Source: Marine Group I thaumarchaeote SCGC AAA799-D11 (GTDB lineage Archaea; Thermoproteota; Nitrososphaeria; Nitrososphaerales; Nitrosopumilaceae). Taken from it: 64,000 bases of DNA. The notes beneath the pieces are model-generated. The model saw only the letters and a list, made by a program, of their open reading frames with translations. It did no database searches and was not told the DNA's origin. Numbering within the stretch: position 1 is the first letter of the stretch; the number at the start of each line of letters is the position of its first letter. The DNA is taken from the NCBI GenBank assembly GCA_000746765.1, contig JOSY01000069.1:1-64000 (forward strand), written 5' to 3'. The position numbers and the translations under genes were made by a program. Below, piece after piece: positions 51,030-60,025 of the stretch.

Positions 51030-51788
51030 TCAATAGTCTGGACGATATCCGTATCGTGTACCATATGTGTATTCAGAGCTATGTGTTTTTTTGTAGAGAT
51101 ATCCTGTTGCAAATCCTATTGCAAATCCTCCAATGTGTGCCATGTATGCAACGCCGCCGCCTGCAACACCAAAACCACCTATGAAAAATGGCAACAGATT
51201 CTGGAAGACTAGCCAAAATGGCAAGAACCATCTTGCCTGGATATGCATCATTCTCCAAAAGAATCCCAACATAAGGAAAGTGGTAATTTTAACTCGTGGG
51301 AACATTGCCAAGTATGCACCAAGTACGCCAGAGATTGCTCCTGATGCACCAACTGCAGGAATAGAACTTGTAGGATCAATTACAATGTGAGCTAAACCTG
51401 CACCAATTCCCCATGCAAGATAAATTAAAAGAAATTTTGCTTTGCCAAACTTTAGTTCAATGTTGTCACCAAATATCCACAAAAACAACATGTTACCACC
51501 CAAGTGCATCAAACCGCCATGCATGAACATTGAACTAATCAATGAAAAGTATGGAGTGTCAGGACAAGCGATTCCTGGTTGAATCATTGATGAGAAACCA
51601 GTAATACAGCTAGGAACTGCACCCCATTCAAAAAACATGAATGCAGCTCTTTGATTAGAAAATTCCCAGAATTGACCTGTAACAGCTATCTCATAGAAAA
51701 ATATTACAACATTGAGTATGATTAATCCAATTGTAATTTTTGGTTTGAATCCTGGTGGATGGGGGTTTTCATCTCGTAATGGTAACAT
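51030..51788 (-). CDS. Rhomboid family intramembrane serine protease
   Basis: A 252-residue membrane protein with six or seven hydrophobic spans. The catalytic Ser is in GASGAISGVLGAY, the catalytic His in MAHIGGFAIGF, and the GGLMHLGGNMLFLW loop matches the family. A larger loop (ACPDTPYF) carries two Cys. It cleaves single-pass membrane proteins, possibly the envelope proteins encoded downstream. Confidence 0.92.
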   Translation of the reverse strand: MLPLRDENPHPPGFKPKITIGLIILNVVIFFYEIAVTGQFWEFSNQRAAFMFFEWGAVPSCITGFSSMIQPGIACPDTPYFSLISSMFMHGGLMHLGGNMLFLWIFGDNIELKFGKAKFLLIYLAWGIGAGLAHIVIDPTSSIPAVGASGAISGVLGAYLAMFPRVKITTFLMLGFFWRMMHIQARWFLPFWLVFQNLLPFFIGGFGVAGGGVAYMAHIGGFAIGFATGYLYKKTHSSEYTYGTRYGYRPDY

Positions 51789-51828
51789 TAGTTGTTTAGC
51801 TTGAATAAAATTTGTATAATAAGATTTT

Positions 51829-53706
51829 TCAATTTTGAATTTGTAAAATCCCTTCTTTGATCAAATATTGAATTCCTTGAACAAAGGCATTATCATCAAT
51901 TGCACCTTCTGCCCACCAGCCAGCATTGTTCTTTATCCATGCTGGAATTTCATTAGAGCCTGAACCTTCATTTGAAGATGTAGGTGGAATGCGTAGAACA
52001 TCTTCTTTGATCAAATATTGCATTCCTTGAACAAAGGCATTATCATCAATTGCACCTTCTGCCCACCAGCCAGCATTTTGTTTAATCCATTCAGGGACAG
52101 CAGGTTTTGTATCTCCAACAGTGATAGACCCAATCATCCAAGGATGAAGTGTACAATAGTAATCATAAACTCCATTTTGTTCAAATTTGAAGGAAAATTT
52201 TTCTCCTGCAGGTATTATTCCACTATCAAAAATGCTCGAAGTGTCTTCCTCTGGAGTTCCAGAAGTAACGGTATGAGCAGAACTATCCTTGTTATCCCAT
52301 AATACAACTTGATTAGGCTCAATATTCAGGTTTGTAGGTAGGTAACAGGTGTCATTGTTTTCACATCCAGGTATTGAAGTTCCAACGCCAATATCTACAA
52401 AGTGATCACCAGTCAATTCTTCTTTTGGTGCATATACTTGGAATGAAAATTCTCCAGATGTATCAAAATTGTTTACATTTGAAATTCTTACAATTGCAGA
52501 ACCTGTTTGATCAAAGTTTACTGTGACAGAATCTGTTCCATCAGGTGCTTCTAATCCTTGTTTTGATTCTACAATTCTTCCATTAAGAAAAATATCTAGA
52601 TCATAAACATTTTGTTGAATGATTACATTAGAAATTGGATCATGGAATTCTATATGCAGTGTGACATCATTACCTGGATTAATTTTTCCTTTAGGAGATA
52701 ATGATAAGTGGAATTTCCAATCTTCTTCAGAAGACAATTGAATTACTTTGTCACCATCTTCTAGTGATGCATCACTTTTTTGCACATCTCTTTTTTTACC
52801 TGACTCAATACCAAAGATCATTTTACCACTTAGGTCTGGAGGATTTTCATCAATCATTTTTAGTAATTTTTTTGATGAAAGCAAAAAGTGAACTACAATT
52901 TCTTCATCACCAGAACGATCAATCGTGCCAAAATAAGACATGTCATTTACAGTCATTATGATTTCATAATTTTCAAAAACATCTACTGTTTTTGGAATAT
53001 AATATTCAGCATGAACGAATGGTATTGATTCAATAAAGTCTTCATCCCAATTAAATGGCATATGTGCAGTTAGTTTTTTATCACGTTCATCATAGTGAAA
53101 GTTTTCTATTTTATCAAAGTATGTTGCAAACATCAAGTCATGAGTTACATCGTCAACATCAATAGAAAATGGAATGAATTCTCCCATCGTAAACAAAATT
53201 TGAAATGTTGTTTCAGTTCCAGATACAGGTTCATTGTCAATTGACAATAATGTCATTTGAACATCAACCAAACCTCCTTGCAAGAATAGTGGAGCCTCAA
53301 TAGTTAGAGGAGAATCATTTGAGGCTAGCCAGGCACCATTTTCGGCAGTTTCTCCCAAGAAATTAAGACTTTGACTAGGCACAATTTGTGTCTGTATTTT
53401 GTCATTAGGAGAATATGCCTCAAATTCAACAATCAGATTTCCTTGCCCATCAAAGATCTCAACTTTATGTTCGGCACCTAGAACAACTTCTCCAGTGTCA
53501 TCATTGATTGTTATAATATCAAAAACAATATGATCTTCATTTCCTTCTAAAATTGATGGACTTGTTTCTAATTGCACTTTGAAATAATTTTGATTGATAA
53601 AGAGAATATCACTTTCTTCACTACCAGAACCACCACCATATGCTACTTGTATTGAACTAAAAACAAGAACTAGAGAAAATAAGCCAACTAAAAATTTGTG
53701 ATTCAT
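51829..53706 (-). CDS. Secreted protein with cupredoxin domain and tryptophan repeats
   Basis: A 625-residue secreted protein with signal peptide (LFSLVLVFSSIQVAYG). It has beta-rich Ig-like modules, then a plastocyanin-like domain (SSAHTVTSGTPEED, YYCTLHPWMIGSI) with the His-Cys-His-Met type 1 copper ligands. Two C-terminal repeats of about 50 residues follow, each of form [28 protein letters not shown]. It is one of three paralogous proteins here. A role in copper electron transfer at the surface is likely from the cupredoxin, while the repeats are of unknown function. Confidence 0.85.
   Translation of the reverse strand: MNHKFLVGLFSLVLVFSSIQVAYGGGSGSEESDILFINQNYFKVQLETSPSILEGNEDHIVFDIITINDDTGEVVLGAEHKVEIFDGQGNLIVEFEAYSPNDKIQTQIVPSQSLNFLGETAENGAWLASNDSPLTIEAPLFLQGGLVDVQMTLLSIDNEPVSGTETTFQILFTMGEFIPFSIDVDDVTHDLMFATYFDKIENFHYDERDKKLTAHMPFNWDEDFIESIPFVHAEYYIPKTVDVFENYEIIMTVNDMSYFGTIDRSGDEEIVVHFLLSSKKLLKMIDENPPDLSGKMIFGIESGKKRDVQKSDASLEDGDKVIQLSSEEDWKFHLSLSPKGKINPGNDVTLHIEFHDPISNVIIQQNVYDLDIFLNGRIVESKQGLEAPDGTDSVTVNFDQTGSAIVRISNVNNFDTSGEFSFQVYAPKEELTGDHFVDIGVGTSIPGCENNDTCYLPTNLNIEPNQVVLWDNKDSSAHTVTSGTPEEDTSSIFDSGIIPAGEKFSFKFEQNGVYDYYCTLHPWMIGSITVGDTKPAVPEWIKQNAGWWAEGAIDDNAFVQGMQYLIKEDVLRIPPTSSNEGSGSNEIPAWIKNNAGWWAEGAIDDNAFVQGIQYLIKEGILQIQN
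51852..52077. repeat. Near-identical 77-base direct repeat in the secreted protein gene
   Basis: The segments cttctttgatcaaatattg... ending ...ccaccagccagcatt begin at 51852 and 52002, 150 bases apart, and appear almost identical. This corresponds to the 50-residue tryptophan repeat. The same wording recurs more diverged in the gene at 55701-57413. High DNA identity suggests recent duplication or gene conversion. Confidence 0.75.
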
Positions 53707-53749
53707 GTAAATCAGAACCCAGTAAATTATTTTAAGTTAACAAAGATTC

Positions 53750-55459
53750 TCAAACTTTGATTAATCCAGAAGCCATCAAAAATTTGATTCCATTTGCAAA
53801 TTCAACATCAGTTAAATGACCCTCAGACCACCATGCTGCATTATTTCTTACCCAAATAGGAATGGATGTGATATTTGCTTCTTCATCATCAACTGTTTCT
53901 TCAGTTGCTGGCACGTTAATGATATTTTCTTGAACTAGATATTCAATGCCTTTTGCAAAGTCTGGATCATTGATTTGTCCTGCAGCCCACCAGGCAGCAT
54001 TGTTTCTAATCCATGATGGGATTTCTTGCGATTCAGAATCTTCTTGCTCAGTTGGAGGAATTACAATAATTTGGTTTTTAATCAAATATTCAATTCCTTG
54101 GACAAACGTATTATCATCGATTTGTTCTTCAGACCACCATAAAGCATTGTTTCTAATCCAATCAGGTATTGTAATCTCTTTTTGAGTTGTAACTCTATCA
54201 ACAACAATTGGAATAGTTGTTCTTGCAAGATTATTGTTATCTAAATTATTAAAATTCAAATGTATAATTCCTGAAACATCTTCTGGAATCATAAATTCTG
54301 CTACATTATGTTCTTCTCTTGAATCAGTACTGATTCCGCTTTGTTGATAAATTACTTTGTTGTTTTGTGTGACAGAGAATTGATAGTTTGTGGAAACAGG
54401 TTTGTTTTTCAAGAAAACATCTGTTACATCAAAAAGTATTTTTGCATTTGAATTAGATTTGAGATTTTCTGGCTCCCAAGATGCAAGAATTCTAAATTGC
54501 CCATTCTCAGTAACTGAGCTCATGTGTGGATAATCTCTATCAGGGGCGATAACAAAATTCATGCCATTGTCATTAGAGCCATTTTCAAGAACTTTGAGTA
54601 ATTCCTTTTGATAAATAATAAAATGAACTATTCTGCCATCAGAAAAGAAGTCATCAATTGTTGCTACATCATCGGACAATTTCACTCCATTGACATACAT
54701 TGTAAATCCAGACACAAGCAAGTCACCAAATGTTTTTGGAATTACTAATTCTTCATGCACAACTGATGTTTGATTGATGTTTGTCTGACTCCATTCAAAT
54801 GGCATAGAAAAACTAATTTCTTTTGAATCAGGATCATATTCAAAATCAGAAATTTCATCATAGTAGGTAACTACATGGATATTCTGGTCTCCAAAGTTTG
54901 GATCAACAAAATCATGTCTAGATGTTTGAGCAATAGAGATTCCTGCATTGAACACTAGTGGTTCTTCAAGATTATTGGAATAACCATCTGCAGTAAGTAT
55001 ACTGATATCGAATTTGTACAATCCGCCTTCGCTTAGTTTTGGACCCTTTACATGAATCAGTCTACTATCTAATCCAAGTAAGGAGCCAAAGACATTGCTC
55101 TCACTTTCTTCTTCTACTATAATAGAAGATATATCTTCAGAGACAAAATTGAATACTAAAAAACCGTTATCTGCTTTGAATTCTTGCTCAAAAAGAAATT
55201 GGTTTCCTTTCTCCGCTTTTATGTGAAAAGTAACATCACGTAAAGTAATTTTTGAATCAAAGTTAATCATGGAAATAGAAATTTGTTGATCATCACTTGC
55301 TTCAGGATCATTTTGTGATGAAGAAACCTCTATGGTCACTTGTTTTCCATTAAGATCTACAGGAGGAAATGTTTCACTTCCCACACCATGACCAAATGCA
55401 TTATCAAATGCAAATACAAACAATAACGGTAGTAAAAGTAACAGGAATAGATTTTTCAA
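53750..55459 (-). CDS. Secreted tryptophan-repeat protein
   Basis: I place the start at TTG 55459, one base after the stop of the upstream small gene, because the product then starts MKNLFLLLLLPLLFVFAFDNAFGHG, a good signal peptide; the ORF-track start at 55552 lies 31 codons earlier. The mature part has beta-rich modules and starts GHGVGSETFPP. Three C-terminal repeats are present (IPDWIRNNALWWSEEQIDD, IPSWIRNNAAWWAAGQIND, IPIWVRNNAAWWSEGHLTD). No copper domain is seen. Paralogue of the genes at 51829 and 55701. Function unknown. Confidence 0.82.
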   Translation of the reverse strand: MKNLFLLLLLPLLFVFAFDNAFGHGVGSETFPPVDLNGKQVTIEVSSSQNDPEASDDQQISISMINFDSKITLRDVTFHIKAEKGNQFLFEQEFKADNGFLVFNFVSEDISSIIVEEESESNVFGSLLGLDSRLIHVKGPKLSEGGLYKFDISILTADGYSNNLEEPLVFNAGISIAQTSRHDFVDPNFGDQNIHVVTYYDEISDFEYDPDSKEISFSMPFEWSQTNINQTSVVHEELVIPKTFGDLLVSGFTMYVNGVKLSDDVATIDDFFSDGRIVHFIIYQKELLKVLENGSNDNGMNFVIAPDRDYPHMSSVTENGQFRILASWEPENLKSNSNAKILFDVTDVFLKNKPVSTNYQFSVTQNNKVIYQQSGISTDSREEHNVAEFMIPEDVSGIIHLNFNNLDNNNLARTTIPIVVDRVTTQKEITIPDWIRNNALWWSEEQIDDNTFVQGIEYLIKNQIIVIPPTEQEDSESQEIPSWIRNNAAWWAAGQINDPDFAKGIEYLVQENIINVPATEETVDDEEANITSIPIWVRNNAAWWSEGHLTDVEFANGIKFLMASGLIKV

Positions 55460-55460
55460 A

Positions 55461-55667
55461 TTATGTCCACTTGTTTGGATCTTTTTTGCGAATTTCTTTT
55501 CCATCAATTGTAACAGAGTCTTTTTCTTCAAAGATAGTATGCCATTTACCATTACTTGGGAAAATTTTGTTCATCTCTTCAACTTTTTCATTAGTTGGAG
55601 GTTTATTCATTAAAGCCCCCCATTTCATGTTAGGAACTTTTGGCATGATATCATTGATGTCTTTCAT
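55461..55667 (-). CDS. Small hypothetical protein (68 aa)
   Basis: A polar 68-residue protein (MKDINDIMPKVPNMKWGALM, then KDSVTIDGKEIRKKDPNKW) with no signal peptide or known motif. It lies between two secreted tryptophan-repeat proteins on the same strand. The next start codon is one base after its stop, which supports its being a real gene. Confidence 0.55.
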   Translation of the reverse strand: MKDINDIMPKVPNMKWGALMNKPPTNEKVEEMNKIFPSNGKWHTIFEEKDSVTIDGKEIRKKDPNKWT

Positions 55668-55700
55668 TACATTATCACTTGACTGAATTTATTTAAAAAC

Positions 55701-57413
55701 CTATGATTGAACTTTCATGATTCCTTCTTTAATCAAGAATTGAATTCCTTGAATGAAAGAGTCATCATCGATTGCACCTTCTGCCCACCAGCCTGCATTG
55801 TTCTTTATCCATGATGGAATTTCATTAGAACCTGTACCTTCACCTTGTGAGGTTGGAGGGATTTTTAGAATTCCTTCTTTGACTAGATATTGAATTCCTT
55901 GAACAAAGGAGTCATCATCTATTTGTCCATCAGCCCACCACTCTGCATTGTTCTTAATCCATGCTGGGATTGCTGCAGGAGGAGCAACTTCTGGTGCAGT
56001 CGTTTTGCCTGTACTAGGACCTATCTCAATTATTCCTGAACCAATTCCGGCATAAGTCTCCTCATAAGCAAATCCAGTTCCTAAGGCTCTAACATCAATT
56101 CTATAGACTCCTTGAGAAGGAACAAGAATTTTTCTTATGTCAATTCCTTCTGTAGCAACAATTCCTGGCATTTGTGGATCATCTCCCATGAATGTCTCTA
56201 GGATGTTATCATTTTCATCAATAAAGGATACAACATATTTCATATCGCGAATAAGTTCTCTATTTTCATCAAAAAATGCTATCTCAAATGGAATTTCATC
56301 TCCTGCACCATAATTTCCATCCCAGGAAATGTTAACAGTTGTTGGGACAGGTTCATAGTTTGTTGTATCTACAAGATAAAACTCAGTGAATTGTTTTTCT
56401 ACTGCACTAAGTGGTACAAGTTTCAAATCCATTTTTTTATTATCATAATTGGATTCACCTAATGTTTCGTTTATTTTCTTTAGTTCTTGATTAGTAATTA
56501 GGAAATGAACAATGTTAGTATCATCATATGAATATGGATCATTTAGTAATGCTCTTTGATCAATTTCTACACCATTAACATATCCTTTGAACTGTTTACC
56601 TTCGGCATACGGAGAAAATGTTTTTGGAACTCTAACTTCTTCATGAACCACTTGAACTAAATCAACATAATCAGGACTCCAGTCAAATGGCATATCAAAA
56701 GAGATAGAATTATCTGATTGATCAAATTTGAAATTATCTACATCATCATAGTATGTTTTTACAATTACTGGTATTTCTTCAGCATTTGCTGTTTGAATTA
56801 CAAAGTTTTGTTCTTGTGCAATACTAACAAAAGTGTCATAACTTAACAAAGAGGCAACTACAGTTCTAGGGCTAGTAGCGCCTTCAATGTCCACTTTAAT
56901 ATGATACAATCCACCTTTTGTAAATATGGGACCAGTAATTGTTGGTCTTGCACAAATATCTAAATTGTTATCATTACATTCTTCACCATGAACAAATAAG
57001 GCTTCAGGGGCGCTAACATGTTCAGAGCCACCATAGACGGTACATTGCCAAAGATTTTCTTCATTACAATTTGCTTTTGGTCTAATTTCAACATCCAATC
57101 TACCATCTAAATCATAAAACAGGTTTCTAGCTAAAAGCTCACCACTTTGCCAAACTTCTACTCGGTATGTGACTTTGTCTAAATTAGTATCAGTTAATGT
57201 ATCAAAGAATCGTATTTGCATATTAGCAGAATCTACCTCACCCACTGTAATGTCTGATGGAGTTAGTTCTGTTCTTACAGTTACTTCCATACCACCAAAT
57301 GTGAGTGGTTCAGCTTGATCTCCACCCAGACCATGTCCAAAGACATCAGGGATTAATGCAGGTATTGTAAAAATTCCGACAATTATAATGAATAATGAAA
57401 ATTTGTTATACAA
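55701..57413 (-). CDS. Secreted tryptophan-repeat protein
   Basis: A 570-residue protein with signal peptide ([20 protein letters not shown]) and mature start [14 protein letters not shown], resembling the paralogue at 53750. Its middle contains beta-rich modules, a Cys-containing loop ([26 protein letters not shown]) that may form disulfides, and two C-terminal repeats ([40 protein letters not shown]). Part of the three-gene paralogous array. Function unknown; surface location is inferred from the signal. Confidence 0.85.
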   Translation of the reverse strand: MYNKFSLFIIIVGIFTIPALIPDVFGHGLGGDQAEPLTFGGMEVTVRTELTPSDITVGEVDSANMQIRFFDTLTDTNLDKVTYRVEVWQSGELLARNLFYDLDGRLDVEIRPKANCNEENLWQCTVYGGSEHVSAPEALFVHGEECNDNNLDICARPTITGPIFTKGGLYHIKVDIEGATSPRTVVASLLSYDTFVSIAQEQNFVIQTANAEEIPVIVKTYYDDVDNFKFDQSDNSISFDMPFDWSPDYVDLVQVVHEEVRVPKTFSPYAEGKQFKGYVNGVEIDQRALLNDPYSYDDTNIVHFLITNQELKKINETLGESNYDNKKMDLKLVPLSAVEKQFTEFYLVDTTNYEPVPTTVNISWDGNYGAGDEIPFEIAFFDENRELIRDMKYVVSFIDENDNILETFMGDDPQMPGIVATEGIDIRKILVPSQGVYRIDVRALGTGFAYEETYAGIGSGIIEIGPSTGKTTAPEVAPPAAIPAWIKNNAEWWADGQIDDDSFVQGIQYLVKEGILKIPPTSQGEGTGSNEIPSWIKNNAGWWAEGAIDDDSFIQGIQFLIKEGIMKVQS

Positions 57414-57523
57414 TGTGGAAATTATGTTAATTCCATATTTAAAGATGGTACAGGATTTCTATGCGTGGAATTTTTTTTAAAATCAGAGTACGATTTTTAT
57501 TTAATCATTTTTTTAAAGTATGT

Positions 57524-58345
57524 ATGAAAATTCTTTTTGCATTATTGCTTCTTCCACTTTTAATGGTTCCAGCATTTGCTGAGACTCAAACGTTACCTAC
57601 AGACAAGAATACTTTAGATGTTAAATTAACATATGATGCAATTGAACCAGGTGTTCAAACAAAGATTGGCATAGATTTTATCAATCCACAAACTCAAAAA
57701 GTTCAAGAGCATATTGACTATACAGTGGCCGTTTCAAAAGATGGTGAAACAGTATTTGGACCAATTCCATTAACACATACATCTGTAGGTTCTGTAAAAA
57801 TTCCAATAGAGTTCAACCTTGGAGAAGGAGTATATTCAATGGACTTTGAGATCGAAGGGATATTATTCCAACCAATTCCAAAAGAAACTGTATCTTTTGA
57901 TATCCTAGTAGGCGAGGCTAACGCACAACCAATTACACCACCAGAAGATGAAAAACCAAGTGATGAAAACGGTGGATGTTTAATTGCAACTGCAACATTT
58001 GGTTCTGAACTTGCACCCCAAGTGCAACAACTAAGAGAGCTTAGGGACAATACGGTTCTAAAAACAAATTCAGGAATTGCATTTATGACAACTTTTAATC
58101 AGTTCTATTATTCATTCTCACCTGCTGTTGCAGACTTTGAAAGAGAACAACCGTTATTCAAAGAAGTTATGAAAGTAACACTAACTCCAATGCTATCATC
58201 ACTATCATTGCTAAATCATGCAGATATTGATTCTGAACAAGAGATGTTGGGATATGGTATCTCTATAGTACTACTAAATCTCGGAATGTATGTTGGAATT
58301 CCTATATTTGGAATTCTAAAGTTGTACCAATTTAGAAAAAACTAA
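57524..58345 (+). CDS. Secreted protein with C-terminal membrane region
   Basis: The ATG at 57524 gives signal peptide MKILFALLLLPLLMVPAFAE; the ORF-track start is 21 codons upstream. An Ig-like beta domain (DVKLTYDAIEPGVQTKIGID) follows, then GGCLIATATFGSELAPQVQQL, a segment recurring in archaeal surface proteins, and hydrophobic stretches near the end (GISIVLLNLGMYVGIPIFGIL). Exact role unknown. Divergent from the secreted repeat protein at 55701. Confidence 0.75.
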   Translation: MKILFALLLLPLLMVPAFAETQTLPTDKNTLDVKLTYDAIEPGVQTKIGIDFINPQTQKVQEHIDYTVAVSKDGETVFGPIPLTHTSVGSVKIPIEFNLGEGVYSMDFEIEGILFQPIPKETVSFDILVGEANAQPITPPEDEKPSDENGGCLIATATFGSELAPQVQQLRELRDNTVLKTNSGIAFMTTFNQFYYSFSPAVADFEREQPLFKEVMKVTLTPMLSSLSLLNHADIDSEQEMLGYGISIVLLNLGMYVGIPIFGILKLYQFRKN

Positions 58346-58404
58346 GATTCACTTATTGGAAATTCCAGTGAGGTTTTTATGTATCCGACCAAGTAATCTG
58401 TTTA

Positions 58405-59280
58405 ATGAAGACTATAGCAATTTGCTCTCTCTTCGTACTATTTGCTATGGTAGCTGGATTAGTTGCAACAACACCAGCTGCTTTTGCAGATCATCCAGAA
58501 GTCACAATCGTACCAGCAGCAGGTTCTGGTGCACCAGGTTGTGAAGAAACTGCAGACGGATGTTACATTCCAAGCACTGCAACAGTTGCTGTTGGAGGTA
58601 CTGTAATAATGTCAAACACTGACACTGCAGCACATACATACACTTCAGGAACTCCAGACGACGGACCAGATGGTATCTTTGATACCAGTTTGTTAATGGC
58701 TGGAAGTTCATTTGAATGGAGTCCAACTGAAGCAGGTGAATATCCTTACTTCTGTATGGTACATCCTTGGATGCAAGGTACGATAATAGCAGAAGCAGAA
58801 GGAGCTGAAGAACCAGCTGACGATCATGGTGATCACATGGATGACGCAGGTCATTTGATCACAGAAGCATCTGCAACAGGTATGATGTCTGACGGAACAA
58901 AAGTTTCAGTTTGGACTACAGAACCAATGGCAGGTGAGATGATGGAAATTCATGTAGAGTTTGTTGACTCAGAACATGTTAACCATGACATTACTGTTAC
59001 ACAAAATGGTGAAACAGTACTAGATGACATGGGTGCACATCATCATGAGGGCTCAGGTATGCATACAACAGCACCATTAAGTTCTTCTGACCCAGTAGAC
59101 ATCACTATTACCTTCCAAGGTTATGGTGTATCTGATCCTAAAACAGGACCAATTGGTGAAGAAGTAGTATTCACAAGTGTTGTTCCAGAATTTGGTACAA
59201 TTGCAATGATGATACTAGCTGTTGCAATCATAAGCATCGTAGCAGTCACTGCAAAATCTAGAATAGTTCCAAGATTCTAG
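58405..59280 (+). CDS. Plastocyanin-like cupredoxin with PEFG-type C-terminal anchor
   Basis: A 291-residue secreted copper protein. Signal peptide (ICSLFVLFAMVAGLVATTPAAFA), plastocyanin fold with copper ligands His in AAHTYTSGTPDDG and Cys-His-Met in YFCMVHPWMQGTI, an acidic His-rich linker (DDHGDHMDDAGH), and a second beta domain. It ends VPEFGTIAMMILAVAIIS plus basic tail, the thaumarchaeal PEFG sorting signal, so it is processed at the cell surface. Likely electron carrier; the partner is unknown. Confidence 0.88.
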   Translation: MKTIAICSLFVLFAMVAGLVATTPAAFADHPEVTIVPAAGSGAPGCEETADGCYIPSTATVAVGGTVIMSNTDTAAHTYTSGTPDDGPDGIFDTSLLMAGSSFEWSPTEAGEYPYFCMVHPWMQGTIIAEAEGAEEPADDHGDHMDDAGHLITEASATGMMSDGTKVSVWTTEPMAGEMMEIHVEFVDSEHVNHDITVTQNGETVLDDMGAHHHEGSGMHTTAPLSSSDPVDITITFQGYGVSDPKTGPIGEEVVFTSVVPEFGTIAMMILAVAIISIVAVTAKSRIVPRF

Positions 59281-59293
59281 GAATCCTCTTTTT

Positions 59294-59932
59294 CTATTTT
59301 CTTTTTACTAAAGCAACTATCGCTAAGATTATAGCTGCACCAGCAATAGACAATCCAAATATTGCAAAGTCATAAGCTGCACCACCATCTGATGCAACTT
59401 CTGTTTCACCAGATTTTAGTTTAGAAACATCCTGTTGTAAAGAGGAAATTGCATTCTTGAGAGCAGCGACATCTGCAGTACCTTCACTACTTGTAGGTGG
59501 GAAATCTAAAACTGCTGTAGGTTCAACATCTTCAATTGGAATTTTAATATCAACTGGCACACCATGAATTTCTCCTTTTAGTTCTATCATGTATGTTCCA
59601 GTTTTAGTTGGGATAACTGGTGAGAAATAATATCCAGGCCTAGGATCAGAATTTACTTCAATTTTCTTTGTTGCACCACCAAACATAGCAGTCACATCAA
59701 CATTTTTGAAAGCATTCGTAACTCCTGTAAAAGTACCCTCTTTTTCTCCACGTTCAATAATTTTTAGCATGAATTCATTTCTTATCCCTACAACAGGAGG
59801 TTCAACTCCCCAACCTGCTTCAATTTCATATTGTTCAACATAAACAGTAGTGTGAGCAAATGATGGTGCAATCATTCCAATTGAGAATAATAAACCAATA
59901 ATACCAAAAACTACTATTTTCACTGCTATCAT
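59294..59932 (-). CDS. Secreted protein with C-terminal membrane anchor
   Basis: The ATG at 59932 starts MIAVKIVVFGIIGLLFSIGM, a signal peptide ending SFA-HT. The mature region is beta-rich (VYVEQYEIEAGWGVEPPVVG, YYFSPVIPTKTGTYMIELKG), resembling YtkA/FixH or CopC-like domains, then a coiled-coil Ala/Ser linker and a C-terminal transmembrane helix (FAIFGLSIAGAAIILAIVAL) with a basic end. It probably supports copper or envelope function beside the CopC-CopD fusion, with which it is divergent. Confidence 0.75.
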   Translation of the reverse strand: MIAVKIVVFGIIGLLFSIGMIAPSFAHTTVYVEQYEIEAGWGVEPPVVGIRNEFMLKIIERGEKEGTFTGVTNAFKNVDVTAMFGGATKKIEVNSDPRPGYYFSPVIPTKTGTYMIELKGEIHGVPVDIKIPIEDVEPTAVLDFPPTSSEGTADVAALKNAISSLQQDVSKLKSGETEVASDGGAAYDFAIFGLSIAGAAIILAIVALVKRK

Positions 59933-60025
59933 TTCATAATTACACGTTATTATCTTTACGTGAATTGGTACAAAGCTCGAATTCATAAAAACTGTTTAAA
60001 TTATCAATGTTGCCCTGAAGAGTAA

